Notes: generated from the sequence alone by a model not told the origin. A stretch of 48,691 bases of DNA from Solirubrobacterales bacterium (GCA_027315255.1 DAHUYL010000035.1:1-48691), one strand, 5' to 3'; shown: positions 1 to 7,948, numbered from the stretch's first letter. Numbers and translations: made by a program.

Positions 1-80
1 GAGGACAGGCGCTTGCGCTCGAGTTGCTCCTGCCCCCGCACGGGAGCGGGAGCCTGATGGCGAGGTGATGGGTCGCTCAC
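1..80 (-). CDS. Possible N-terminus of an unidentified protein (truncated by window edge)
   Basis: A GTG at 78-80 opens a minus-strand frame that stays open to the window edge, giving about 26 residues (MSDPSPRHQAPAPVRGQ, then ...LERKRLS). An AGGA sits about six bases upstream, which would serve as a ribosome binding site. The peptide is charged and proline-rich, as in many actinobacterial N-terminal tails. In related genomes the gene after the SigH-like factor is often rpmG or secE. This fragment does not look like L33, and nothing visible proves SecE. Function is unknown and the call is tentative. Confidence 0.33.
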   Translation of the reverse strand, partial: MSDPSPRHQAPAPVRGQEQLERKRLS

Positions 81-364
81 AGAAGTCCTATCTGCGCGGT
101 CGGGAATGCCGCGGGCTGACCGTATCACACTTAGGCCCCCCTAATTAGGTCGTCCTAACCGGCACCCGGCCCCGATGCGGCCGCGGGCACACGCCACCAA
201 CGAGACCCGCGGCGGCTCGACGTCGCCGCCCGAGCGGCAGCGAGGCCGCCGTCGCTGCCGCGCTTCAGCCCAGACAGCCACGAGCCAACGCCCGGAACGG
301 GAGCCGAGGGGAACACATCAGAGCCACGAGCAGGGCCAGTACCCGACCGACGATGCGGAGGCGG
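81..364. other. Non-coding stretch left of the sigma factor gene
   Basis: I find no convincing gene here. A small palindrome CCTAATTAGG lies near 139-150, in the only AT-rich patch of the stretch. It could be part of a minus-strand promoter for the possible gene starting at 80, but no clear -35/-10 pair is present. A short open plus frame crossing this stretch is arginine/proline-rich and looks like a GC-rich artefact. Confidence 0.4.
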
Positions 365-415
365 TGGAGTTCCCTGAAGACGTAATCGCGAAGGATGAGT
401 CTTCAGGGAACTCCA
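365..415. repeat. Perfect 17-bp inverted repeat (17-nt loop) downstream of the sigma gene
   Basis: The arm TGGAGTTCCCTGAAGAC at 365-381 is repeated as its exact reverse complement at 399-415, separated by 17 bases. It begins about 30 bases past the stop of the minus-strand sigma factor gene, the position of a terminator or a 3' processing hairpin. No T-run follows on either strand, so it is not a classical intrinsic terminator. The perfect pairing over 17 bp of moderate GC is unusual for this genome. Confidence 0.7.
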
Positions 416-445
416 GCGCCGCAGCCCGACGCCTGGGCAGGAACC

Positions 446-1096
446 CTAGGCAGCCACAGCACGCGAGGCGAGGTGGGTCCCAACCTTCCGCTTGACCCTC
501 TGCAACGCGTTGTCGACCGTCTTGCAGTCGCAGCCGAGCCGCCGCCCGACCTCCTCGTAGGAGTAGCCGTCGAGGTACAGCGCGAGCACGCGCGATTCGA
601 GCTCGGACAGCGCCGTCGAGATGCAGGCGACCAGGGCCCTCAGCTCCTCGGAGCTGATCACCTGGTTGACCGGGTCGTGCACGGGCGATCCCGGCAGCAT
701 CTCGTCCAGCGTCGGCTCCAGGTCCCCGGAGGAGCCCGCCGGCGTGCTGGAGAACGAGACGTACTGGTTGAGCGGCGAGTGCTTGTTGCGTGTCGCTGTC
801 TTGACCGCGGTGATGATCTGCCGGGTGATGCAGAGCTCGGCGAAGTTCCGGAAGCTCGACTCGCGATCGGTCCGGAAGTCTCGCACCGCCTTGTACAGGC
901 CGACGAGTCCCTCCTGGATCAGATCGTCGGCGTCGCCGCCCGCCAGGAAGTACGAGGAGGCCTTGAGGCGGACGAACCCGAAGTAACGCCGGACGATCCG
1001 GTCGTATGCATCAGAGCTTCCCCGCTTCGCGAGCGCGATCAGGTACTCATCCTCAACCTGAAGCTGAGGTTGAGAGTTTCGGGAGATTCGAGCCAC
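446..1096 (-). CDS. sigH: SigH-like alternative RNA polymerase sigma factor (sigma-70 family)
   Basis: This is a sigma-70 family protein of about 216 residues, close to Bacillus SigH in length and layout. Region 2 is recognisable from DADDLIQEGLVGLYKAV, and region 4 from the helix-turn-helix YSYEEVGRRLGCDCKTV near the C-terminus. It directs RNA polymerase to a subset of promoters. I prefer the GTG at 1096, which has a GAGGG about eight bases upstream. A longer GTG start at 1162 would add 22 residues unlike the family, and its SD-like GGGGAGG abuts the start codon. The gene follows cysS-rlmB, as in other Actinomycetota and Firmicutes. Inverted repeats flank it at 1253-1285 and 365-415. SigH is the nearest named family; its regulon cannot be read from sequence. 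Confidence 0.88.
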   Translation of the reverse strand: MARISRNSQPQLQVEDEYLIALAKRGSSDAYDRIVRRYFGFVRLKASSYFLAGGDADDLIQEGLVGLYKAVRDFRTDRESSFRNFAELCITRQIITAVKTATRNKHSPLNQYVSFSSTPAGSSGDLEPTLDEMLPGSPVHDPVNQVISSEELRALVACISTALSELESRVLALYLDGYSYEEVGRRLGCDCKTVDNALQRVKRKVGTHLASRAVAA

Positions 1097-1252
1097 AGCG
1101 TTTACCCTCGCTTCCCCGCGGGTCCAGCCGCGCGGATCGTGTGAAGTCGCGTGGCGCGTCACCTCCCCTGGCGCCGCACCGGTCAGTTGTCGTGCGACAG
1201 AGGCTCTCCCTTTGGCCGGTGTCGCAAAATCCGAGCCCTAAAGCTCGAGTTG

Positions 1253-1285
1253 ATCGTTATGAGTGCGGCAGCCTGACATAACGAT
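1253..1285. promoter_or_regulatory. 9-bp perfect inverted repeat upstream of sigH (operator or hairpin)
   Basis: ATCGTTATG at 1253-1261 and CATAACGAT at 1277-1285 are exact inverted copies with a 15-base spacer. The element lies in the rlmB-sigH gap, 46 bases past the rlmB stop and about 157 bases upstream of the preferred sigH start. A TTGACA hexamer on the minus strand at 1293-1298 adjoins it, but I see no well-spaced -10. It could be a dimeric regulator site for a sigH-specific promoter or a transcript hairpin. Confidence 0.45.
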
Positions 1286-1330
1286 GCACGCCTGTCAAGG
1301 GGTGAAAGCCGTCACCCGGTCGGGATCAAT

Positions 1331-2026
1331 TCATCCCTGGACGTCCGCGGCGGCGGCGTAGAGCAGCACCGCCGCCGCACCGACGCCGAGCGACTCGATG
1401 CGCCCGCGCACGGGTAGCGACACCAGCGCGTCGCACGCCGCTGCCACCCTTGGTCGAAGGCCCCTGCCCTCGGAACCGAGCACGAGCACGACCGGCCCGC
1501 TCCAGTCGATCGCACGGTAGCCGAGGGTGCCCGCGGCGTCCGCGCCGTAGCACCAGAAGCCCGCCGCCTTGGCGTCCGTGAGGAAGTCGGCCAGGTTCCT
1601 GACGAGCGCGACCGCAAGGTGCTCGACCGCCCCGGCAGAGGCCTTGCAGACCGCCGCCGTCACCACCGCGGCGCGCCGCTCGGGGACGACCACGCCCGCC
1701 GCCCCCGCGCACTCGGCGGTCCGGCAGATCGCGCCGAGGTTCTGCGGGTCCTGGACCTGGTCGAGCGCGACCAGCAGCGCGCCTCGCCCGAGCAGCGCGC
1801 CTGCGTCGGCGTAGCGGAACTCCTCGACCTCTGCACACACCCCCTGATGCCCGTCCGAGCCGCAGCGACCCAGGATCGCGTCGCTCGATTCGACGAGCAC
1901 GCGGACGCCAGCCGGCATCCCGACCAACCACGGCTCCCGCGCGGCGTTCTTCGTCGCCCACACGCACCGCACGGCGCGCGGCCCGAGGATCGCCTCCCGA
2001 ACGGCGTTGCGCCCGTACACGATCAC
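1331..2026 (-). CDS. rlmB: 23S rRNA (guanosine-2'-O)-methyltransferase RlmB (TrmH/SpoU family)
   Basis: This SAM-dependent SPOUT-class methyltransferase of about 231 residues is predicted to 2'-O-methylate G2251 in the 23S rRNA P-loop. The substrate-binding N-domain starts with VIVYGRNAVREAI. The three SpoU motifs follow: LDQVQDPQNLGAICRTAE, VLVLGSEGRGLRP and LPVRGRIESLGVGAAAVL. Together these make the trefoil-knot SAM site. The frame stays open upstream into cysS, but that extension is an artefact; the GTG at 2026, just before the conserved YGRNAV, is the sensible start. It lies 40 bases after the cysS stop, in the same operon, and its length matches RlmB (about 240). Confidence 0.9.
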   Translation of the reverse strand: MIVYGRNAVREAILGPRAVRCVWATKNAAREPWLVGMPAGVRVLVESSDAILGRCGSDGHQGVCAEVEEFRYADAGALLGRGALLVALDQVQDPQNLGAICRTAECAGAAGVVVPERRAAVVTAAVCKASAGAVEHLAVALVRNLADFLTDAKAAGFWCYGADAAGTLGYRAIDWSGPVVLVLGSEGRGLRPRVAAACDALVSLPVRGRIESLGVGAAAVLLYAAAADVQG

Positions 2027-2066
2027 AGCGGCGCCCCAACAGCAGCAACCGCAACGCCACGCAGGA

Positions 2067-3425
2067 TCATTGCGAGCCGGGTAGCAGCTCGGGCCCGTCC
2101 GGCCCGTCACGGACCTCCCACCCGAGCGTCCGCAGCTGCTCGCGCAGCTCATCGGCGCGCTCGAAGTCGCGTGCGCGCCGCGCGTCCTCGCGCTCGGCCG
2201 CCAGCGCCGCGACCTCGGCCGGAATCGCCGCGGCCGCCGGTCCTGAAGCGAGGCCGGCAAGCCCGAGCACGTCGAGCATCTGAACCAGGTCGTCACGCCC
2301 GACGGGCGACTCGGACCGGTTCGCCCTGCTCACCCAATCGAACACGCAGGCGAGCGCCGCGGGCGTGTTGAAGTCCTCGCGCAGCGCCTGGAAGAACCGA
2401 TCTCGCAGCGACGCCGACCACTCCGGCGAGGCACCTGCGACGAGCCGCCGCCCCCCCTCCCGGATCCGCTCGACTCGCTTGCGAGCTTCGACGAGCCGCT
2501 CGTCGTCGAACTCGAGCGGTTGACGGTAGTGGCCAGAGCAGAAGTACATGAGCAGCGCGTCGCGGCCGTAGACGTCGAGCGCGGCGTGCAGCAGGAAGAT
2601 GTTCCCGACCGACTTCGCCATCTTCTCGCGGTCGGTCCTGACCATGCCGTTGTGCACCCACAGGCGAGCGAGCGGCTGATCGCGCGCGGCGAACGTCTGC
2701 GCCGCCTCGTTCTCGTGGTGGGGGAAGACGAGATCCGACCCGCCGCCGTGGATCTCGAAGTCGACCCCGAGCAGTCCCTCGGCCATCGCCGAGCACTCGA
2801 TGTGCCACCCGGGCCGGCCGCGTCCCCAGGGCGCCTCCCAGGCTGTGTCCTCGCCGGGCTTCTCCGCCTTCCACAGGGCGAAGTCGAGGGGGTCGCGCTT
2901 GCGCTGGGCTCGCTCGACGCCCTCGCCCTGATCCATCGCATCCACGTCGCGATGCGACAGCTCGCCGTACCGGGAGTACGACCGGACCGAGAAGTAGACG
3001 TCGCCGTCGGCCACGTACGCGTGACCGCGCTCGATCAGTTGCTCGATCAGCGCGATGATCGCCGCCATCGATTCGCTTGCCAGCGGTTCGTGGTCGGGGC
3101 GGCCGAGGCCGAGCCGGTCGGTATCGCCGACGTACGCCGCCGTCATCTCCCGCGCCAGCTGCTCGCTGCCGATCCCCCGGGCCGCCGCGGCGGCGTAGAT
3201 CTTGTCATTGACGTCGGTGATGTTCGCGACGAACGTCACCTCCATCCCCTCCGACCGGAGGAACCGCGCAAGCAGCGAGAACACCACGTACGGCCGGGCG
3301 TTGCCGACGTGAACGCGCCCGTAGACGGTCGGGCCGCAGGCGTAGATCCCGACCCGCCCCGGGGTTCGCGACACCAGTGGCCGCACCCGTCCGCTGAGCG
3401 TGTCGTGCAGGGTGATCCGCGACAA
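2067..3425 (-). CDS. cysS: Cysteinyl-tRNA synthetase
   Basis: This class I aminoacyl-tRNA synthetase of 452 residues charges tRNA-Cys in the cytosol. The HIGH signature appears as HVGN (39-42) and KMSKS as KMAKS (268-272). Expected zinc ligands are present at C30, C211 (in WHIECSAM), H236 and E240 (in HHENE). The C-terminal part is the usual helical DALR-type anticodon region. The start is a TTG with only a weak AGGGT upstream, and no better in-frame start lies nearby. It follows ispF by 11 bases and precedes rlmB by 40. The MshC paralogue for mycothiol synthesis is less likely because the length and C-terminal domain fit CysS. Confidence 0.95.
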   Translation of the reverse strand: MSRITLHDTLSGRVRPLVSRTPGRVGIYACGPTVYGRVHVGNARPYVVFSLLARFLRSEGMEVTFVANITDVNDKIYAAAAARGIGSEQLAREMTAAYVGDTDRLGLGRPDHEPLASESMAAIIALIEQLIERGHAYVADGDVYFSVRSYSRYGELSHRDVDAMDQGEGVERAQRKRDPLDFALWKAEKPGEDTAWEAPWGRGRPGWHIECSAMAEGLLGVDFEIHGGGSDLVFPHHENEAAQTFAARDQPLARLWVHNGMVRTDREKMAKSVGNIFLLHAALDVYGRDALLMYFCSGHYRQPLEFDDERLVEARKRVERIREGGRRLVAGASPEWSASLRDRFFQALREDFNTPAALACVFDWVSRANRSESPVGRDDLVQMLDVLGLAGLASGPAAAAIPAEVAALAAEREDARRARDFERADELREQLRTLGWEVRDGPDGPELLPGSQ

Positions 3426-3436
3426 GACCGGGGACC

Positions 3437-3922
3437 CTATTCGCCCAGCTCGCGCAGCGTCGCGATCGCGATCGCCGCGGCGCCCTCGCCGCGACCGACG
3501 AACCCCATCCCCTCCCCGCGCGTCGCCTTCACGCTCACACGCGCGAGCTCGATCCCGATCGCGTCGGCCAGCCGGCCCCGCATCGCCTCGCGGAACCCGG
3601 CCAGCCGCGGCGCCTCGAGGACGACTGTGGCGTCCACGTTCACGGCGGCGAAACCGGCCGCGCTCACCAGACCCACCGCCGAACGCAGCAGCTCGATCGA
3701 GTCCGCGCCGGCGAACCGCGAGTCAGTGTCGGGGAAGTGCTCGCCGATGTCGCCGAGCGCGGCGGCGCCGAGCAGCGCGTCCGTCACCGCGTGCGACAGC
3801 ACGTCGGCGTCGGAGTGCCCCTCGAGCCCGCGCTCGAACGGGATCTCCACGCCGCCGAGCACGAGCGCCCGCCCAAGCGCGAACCGGTGGCAGTCGTACC
3901 CGATCCCGGTCCTGATCGTCAC
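3437..3922 (-). CDS. ispF: 2-C-methyl-D-erythritol 2,4-cyclodiphosphate synthase
   Basis: IspF (161 residues) converts CDP-ME 2-phosphate to MEcPP with release of CMP in the non-mevalonate isoprenoid pathway. The metal-binding GYDCHRF (D10, H12) is at the N-terminus, followed by GHSDADVLSHAVTDALLGA and GDIGEHFPDTD, which bind metal and substrate. Near the end, KATRGEGMGFVGRGEG is the family signature. The start is a GTG. It lies 19 bases after ispD, so the two enzymes are encoded as separate adjacent genes rather than as the fused IspDF found in some bacteria. Confidence 0.95.
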   Translation of the reverse strand: MTIRTGIGYDCHRFALGRALVLGGVEIPFERGLEGHSDADVLSHAVTDALLGAAALGDIGEHFPDTDSRFAGADSIELLRSAVGLVSAAGFAAVNVDATVVLEAPRLAGFREAMRGRLADAIGIELARVSVKATRGEGMGFVGRGEGAAAIAIATLRELGE

Positions 3923-3941
3923 GCCAGCACCGCCGAAGGGG

Positions 3942-4613
3942 TCATCCGCCCGCTCGCTGCCTGAGCAGCGTCTCGGCGAGATGCAGGTCGCGCGGCGTCG
4001 TGACCTTGATGTTGTCGGCAGGTGCGGGCAGGATCCGGACGCTACCGCCGGCGCGCTCGATCAGCCACGCATCGTCGGTCGCGCGCGCGAGCAGCTCGTC
4101 GGACGCGTCCACCAGCACCCGCTCGAGCGCCTCCCGTCTGAACACCTGGGGCGTCTGCGCGGCCCACAGCAGCGAGCGGTCGAGCGTGCGCTCGACCTCC
4201 AGTCCCGTGCGGACCTGCTTGATCGTGTCCGTGACCGGCGCCGCGGCGACGACCGCGTCGGCACCTGAGCGCTCGAGCTCGGCCAGCGCCGCGGCGAACA
4301 GCGACGCATCCGCCAGTGGCCGCGCGGCGTCGTGCACGAGCACGGGATCATCGCCGGCCGGGGCCGCCGCGAGCGCCGCCTGCACCGACTGCGACCGGAC
4401 CGCGCCGCCCGCGACCGCCACGCACCCCGCTGGCGCCAGGTCCACCGCCTCGATTGGAAGCGCGACCACGATCGCGGACACCGAGGGCACCGCCCGCAGC
4501 GCCTCGACGCTCCACTCGAGCATCGGGCGGCCCGCAAGCGTGACGAGCGCCTTGGGCCGGCCGGACCCAAGGCGCTCGCCACGTCCTGCGGCCACGATCA
4601 GCGCGACCGCCAT
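3942..4613 (-). CDS. ispD: 2-C-methyl-D-erythritol 4-phosphate cytidylyltransferase
   Basis: IspD (223 residues) transfers CMP from CTP onto MEP, the third step of the non-mevalonate pathway. The nucleotide-binding N-terminus reads IVAAGRGERLGSGRPKAL, a variant of the nucleotidyltransferase G-x-G-x-R motif with the conserved lysine. VHDAARPL and the C-terminal IKVTTPRDL are further family marks. It is separated from carD by 18 bases and from ispF by 19, in one operon. The carD-ispD-ispF arrangement is widespread in Actinomycetota. Confidence 0.94.
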   Translation of the reverse strand: MAVALIVAAGRGERLGSGRPKALVTLAGRPMLEWSVEALRAVPSVSAIVVALPIEAVDLAPAGCVAVAGGAVRSQSVQAALAAAPAGDDPVLVHDAARPLADASLFAAALAELERSGADAVVAAAPVTDTIKQVRTGLEVERTLDRSLLWAAQTPQVFRREALERVLVDASDELLARATDDAWLIERAGGSVRILPAPADNIKVTTPRDLHLAETLLRQRAGG

Positions 4614-4631
4614 TGGATCGAAGAGACGGCG

Positions 4632-5276
4632 CTACTCCGCCACGCCGGCGGCGGCCTTGCCCGCTCCGAGTCCGTCCATCAGCAGGTGGGTGAGGTACTC
4701 CTCGACCTGCTCCGCATCCATCTCGAGCGCGTACATCAGCTCCGACGCGAGGATCTTCTTGGCTCGCGTGAACATCTGCTTCTCGCCGGTCGACAGGCCC
4801 TTCTCGGCCTCGCGGATCGCCAGGTTGCGGACGACCTCGGCGAGCTCGTAGATGTCACCGGTCTTGATCTTGTCGCGGTTGTGCTTGTAGCGCCGGTTCC
4901 AGTTCTTCGGCATGTCAGAGCACTCGTCCTGCAGCACGGCGAGCACCTTCTGCACGGTTTCCTCGTCGATCACACGGCGCAGGCCGGCCAGTGCCGCATT
5001 CTCCGTCGGCACCATCACCGTCATGTCGTTGTGGAGGATCTTGATCGTCAGGTACTCGCGGCTCTCCCCGAGCACGTTCTTGATCTCCTTGCGGAGCACC
5101 TTGCCCGCACCGTGGTGCGGGTACACGACGCTGTCGCCGATCTCGAACTCGATCTGCGGCAGCGGCTCGACGTCCTCAAGGTCCTCCTCCAGCTGCTCTT
5201 CCAATAGCTCTGCGATGGTGTCCTCCTCGTCAGTAGGCCGGCGGAGCGAGGCCCGCGCGGGCGGTTGCAGCATCAT
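4632..5276 (-). CDS. carD: CarD-family RNA polymerase-binding transcription regulator
   Basis: CarD (214 residues as called) binds the RNA polymerase beta subunit and stabilises open complexes, notably at rRNA promoters. The Tudor-like RNAP-interaction domain begins at about residue 45 (EIGDSVVYPHHGAGKV). The C-terminal helical DNA-binding domain includes MPKNWNRRYKHN and the conserved tryptophan. Mycobacterial CarD begins close to this domain; here about 40 extra residues, very rich in Glu/Asp, precede it. The ATG overlaps the disA stop (ATGATG), so translation is probably coupled. A shorter start is possible because an AGGAGG-like stretch lies inside the acidic leader, but no good ATG or GTG follows it. 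Confidence 0.93.
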   Translation of the reverse strand: MMLQPPARASLRRPTDEEDTIAELLEEQLEEDLEDVEPLPQIEFEIGDSVVYPHHGAGKVLRKEIKNVLGESREYLTIKILHNDMTVMVPTENAALAGLRRVIDEETVQKVLAVLQDECSDMPKNWNRRYKHNRDKIKTGDIYELAEVVRNLAIREAEKGLSTGEKQMFTRAKKILASELMYALEMDAEQVEEYLTHLLMDGLGAGKAAAGVAE

Positions 5277-6391
5277 GTCTGCAGGTAGCGGTCGACCAGG
5301 TTGATCTCCTGCTGGCGGCGGAGCCCCTCGCGGATGTCCTTCGCCCGGATCTCGCCGACGCCGTCGACGTTCTCGAGCTCGCCGTCGGTCGCGGCGAGCA
5401 GCTCCTCGAGCCCCCCGAACTCGTCGATGATCCGCTTGACGACCAGCTTCGGCAGGCGTGGTATGCGCCCCAGGATGCGGATCCCGCGAGGGGAGATCGG
5501 GTAGTCGAGGCTGTTCAGCTTGCGGTCGTAGCCGAGCAGCTCCGCGAGGCGCCCGAAGTCGAGCAGATCCTGATGAGGAAGCCGAACGAGCTGGTCGAAC
5601 GCGAGCGAGAAGCTCTCGTCGGTGTCCTCGGCCAGGTAGTCGTGAACGAGCGCCGCCTTGTCGGCGGAGACACCGACCATCGTCTCGTCGAGCTGCATCT
5701 CGATCAGCCGCCCCTCGGTGCCGAGCTCGACGATGTAGCGCTCGATCTCGACCGCCATCCGCGTGACGAGCTCGGCCCGCTGCAGCACGGTCAGCACGTC
5801 GTGCAGCGTCGCGCCCCCCTCGAACTCGAGCGCGGTCAAGCGGGTCGACACCTGGTCGAGCCGGCTGCGGTACTTGTCGAGCGTCGCGAGCGCCTGGTTG
5901 GCCTTGGCGAGCACGACCGGGATCTCCTCGAGCATGTACTTGATCCCGTCGACGTACAGCGAAACGACCTCGCGCCGCTCGCTGATCGCGACCACGAGCG
6001 CGTCGGTCTGCTTCGAGACCCGCTCGGCGGTGCGGTGCCGGGTGCCGGTCTCCGAGGTGTGGATCGTCGGATCAGGCGTCAACTGTGTGTTGGCGTGGGC
6101 GATCTTGGTCGCGTTCGACGACAGCACGATCGCGCCGTCCATCTTCGCCAGCTCGTAGATCAGCGCCGGCGAATACTCGAGATCGAGCTTGATGCCGCCG
6201 GAGAACATGAAGGCGAGCTCGTCGGCGTCGCCGATCACGATCAGACCGCCGGTCCGCGCGTGCAGGATGTTGTCGACGCCCTCGCGCAGCGCGGTTCCGG
6301 GCGCGACCATCTCGAGCGCCCTGACCATCCGGGACTCTTGTCGAGCTTCGAGCTCCTCTTTGAGCTCTTCCCCGGAACGCGAGGCCATCAA
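5273..6391 (-). CDS. disA: DNA integrity scanning protein DisA, diadenylate cyclase
   Basis: DisA (372 residues) makes cyclic di-AMP from two ATP and scans DNA for branched intermediates. The N-terminal DAC domain has the catalytic DGA (85-87) and RHR (118-120 in GTRHRTAERVSKQ). A helical linker follows. The C-terminal helix-hairpin-helix DNA-binding domain is seen around IIDEFGGLEELL and NVDGVGEIRAKDI. It lies 16 bases after radA, a pairing known from many Gram-positive genomes in which RadA modulates DisA. Its stop overlaps the carD start. The octameric assembly is family knowledge, not visible here. Confidence 0.95.
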   Translation of the reverse strand: MMASRSGEELKEELEARQESRMVRALEMVAPGTALREGVDNILHARTGGLIVIGDADELAFMFSGGIKLDLEYSPALIYELAKMDGAIVLSSNATKIAHANTQLTPDPTIHTSETGTRHRTAERVSKQTDALVVAISERREVVSLYVDGIKYMLEEIPVVLAKANQALATLDKYRSRLDQVSTRLTALEFEGGATLHDVLTVLQRAELVTRMAVEIERYIVELGTEGRLIEMQLDETMVGVSADKAALVHDYLAEDTDESFSLAFDQLVRLPHQDLLDFGRLAELLGYDRKLNSLDYPISPRGIRILGRIPRLPKLVVKRIIDEFGGLEELLAATDGELENVDGVGEIRAKDIREGLRRQQEINLVDRYLQT

Positions 6392-6407
6392 CCCGTATTT
6401 TACGCGG

Positions 6408-7838
6408 TCAGGCCGCCACGCGCGGTGACCGCTGACGGCCGCCGAGCGCCGCCGCGAGCGCCTCCCGCACGGTCCGGTGCGAGTCGGGCGAGAGGGCCGG
6501 CGCGAGCCCGAACTTCGTGGCCTCGGCGATCCGCCGATCGCCGTGCGCGACGCTCCGCAGCTCGCCGGTCAGCCCCAGCTCGCCGAAGCACGCGAGCGGC
6601 CGCCCCGCCGGCGATGTCATCGCAACGCCGCGTGCGGCGCTCGCGACCGCCAGCGCGACCGCGAGGTCGGCGCCGGGCTCGTCGGCCCGGATTCCCCCGA
6701 CGACGTTGACGAACACGTCGGCGGTGCCGAGCCCGATCCCGCCGTGGCGCCCGAGCACCGCCAGCACGAGCGCGAGCCGGTTGCGGTCGAAGCCGGCGGC
6801 GACCCGGCGCGGCGGCTCGAGCTCGGACGGCGAGACCAGCGCCTGCACCTCCACCAGCAGCGGCCGCGAGCCCTGCATCGCGCACAGCACGACGCTGCCG
6901 GGAGCGCGCGTCGCCTCCGAGACGAACATCGCCGAGGCGTCCAGCACTTCGACGAGGCCGTGGTCGCGCATCTCGAACACGCCCGCCTCGTTGGTCGAGC
7001 CGAACCGATTCTTGATCGCCCGCACGGTCCGGTAGGTGCGCTCGCGCTCGCCCTCGAACTGGAGCACGCAGTCGACCAGGTGCTCGAGCACCCGCGGCCC
7101 GGCGAGCGCGCCGTCCTTGGTCACGTGGCCGACGAGCAGCACGCAGATCCCGCGAGCCTTGGCCACGCGCAGGATCTCGCCGGCGACCTCGCGGACCTGC
7201 CCGACCGAGCCGGCGGCGCTCGAGAGCTCGGCGCTGTGCAGCGTCTGCACGGAGTCGATCACGCACACCTCGGGACGCACCGACTCGAGCGTCGCCAGCA
7301 CCGCCCCGAGGTCGGTCTCCGCGATGACCGGGATCGCGAGCGGAGTGCCGCCGGTCAGCCGCTGGGCGCGCAGCCGGATCTGGGCGGCGCTCTCCTCGGC
7401 GGACACGTACAGCGTCCGGCGCCCGGCCGCGGTCAGGTGGGCGAGCGCCATCGTCGTCAGGGTCGACTTGCCGATTCCGGGGGCACCGCCGATCAGCACC
7501 AACGACCCGGGCACGAGCCCGCCTCCGAGGACGCCGTCGAGCTCGCCGATCCCGGTCTGCAGGCGCGCGTGCGCAGCGGCGGCCACCTCGCCGAGGGGCA
7601 CAGGTGTCAGCGCGCCGGTGCTGCCCGGTATGGCAGCACCGGCGCGGGCAGCGCGCTGCCCGTGGCGGCGAACCTCCTCGACGAGCGTGTTCCACTCCCC
7701 GCAGGCGGAGCACTGGCCCGCCCAGCGGGACTCCTCGTGGCCGCAGGCAGAGCAGACGTGAATGGTTGCCGGACGTGCGATCGACTGAGCGTACGGGGCA
7801 CCCAGGACGTCGCCGCGGTCCAGCCCGCTTTGTGACAC
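6408..7838 (-). CDS. radA: DNA repair protein RadA (Sms)
   Basis: RadA (476 residues) is a RecA-like, DnaB-like hexameric motor that drives branch migration in recombination. A four-cysteine zinc finger (C29, C32, C43, C46) opens the protein. Walker A is GGAPGIGKST (117-126), the RadA-specific motif is KNRFGSTNE (276-284), and a Lon-protease-like domain fills the C-terminus. The GTG at 7838 has AGAGG nine bases upstream and is the most likely start. That start codon sits inside a CRP-type palindrome (7831-7846), so occupancy could affect radA expression. It heads the minus-strand operon running to sigH. Confidence 0.95.
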   Translation of the reverse strand: MSQSGLDRGDVLGAPYAQSIARPATIHVCSACGHEESRWAGQCSACGEWNTLVEEVRRHGQRAARAGAAIPGSTGALTPVPLGEVAAAAHARLQTGIGELDGVLGGGLVPGSLVLIGGAPGIGKSTLTTMALAHLTAAGRRTLYVSAEESAAQIRLRAQRLTGGTPLAIPVIAETDLGAVLATLESVRPEVCVIDSVQTLHSAELSSAAGSVGQVREVAGEILRVAKARGICVLLVGHVTKDGALAGPRVLEHLVDCVLQFEGERERTYRTVRAIKNRFGSTNEAGVFEMRDHGLVEVLDASAMFVSEATRAPGSVVLCAMQGSRPLLVEVQALVSPSELEPPRRVAAGFDRNRLALVLAVLGRHGGIGLGTADVFVNVVGGIRADEPGADLAVALAVASAARGVAMTSPAGRPLACFGELGLTGELRSVAHGDRRIAEATKFGLAPALSPDSHRTVREALAAALGGRQRSPRVAA

Positions 7839-7846
7839 TTGTCACG
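7831..7846. promoter_or_regulatory. CRP/GlxR-type palindrome between radA and the sulfur/Hdr operon
   Basis: The sequence TGTGACACTTGTCACG contains a six-base perfect inverted repeat (GTGACA/TGTCAC) and matches the CRP-family consensus TGTGA-N6-TCACA at nine of ten fixed positions. It overlaps the radA GTG start and lies about 103 bases upstream of the dsrE2 start. It is therefore placed to repress radA and/or to activate the divergent Hdr operon. The regulator is not in the window. Assignment to a cAMP-receptor-like factor rests on consensus alone. Confidence 0.5.
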
Positions 7847-7948
7847 CCTCTGTGAGCGTACCGGTTTTCCACTGTACCGTCGCGTAGTTGTGACGGATGA
7901 TCCAGCGCCCGCCGCGGCGGACACTCGCTTCAAACAGGAGGTTTCAAG

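Noticed and set aside
175-495. A small plus-strand frame across the 17-bp inverted repeat
   Set aside because: Arg/Pro/Ser-rich peptide without ribosome site, and it runs antisense into the sigma gene.
2027-2296. Upstream 90-codon extension of rlmB into cysS
   Set aside because: It lies out of frame inside cysS and lacks any RlmB sequence before YGRNAV.
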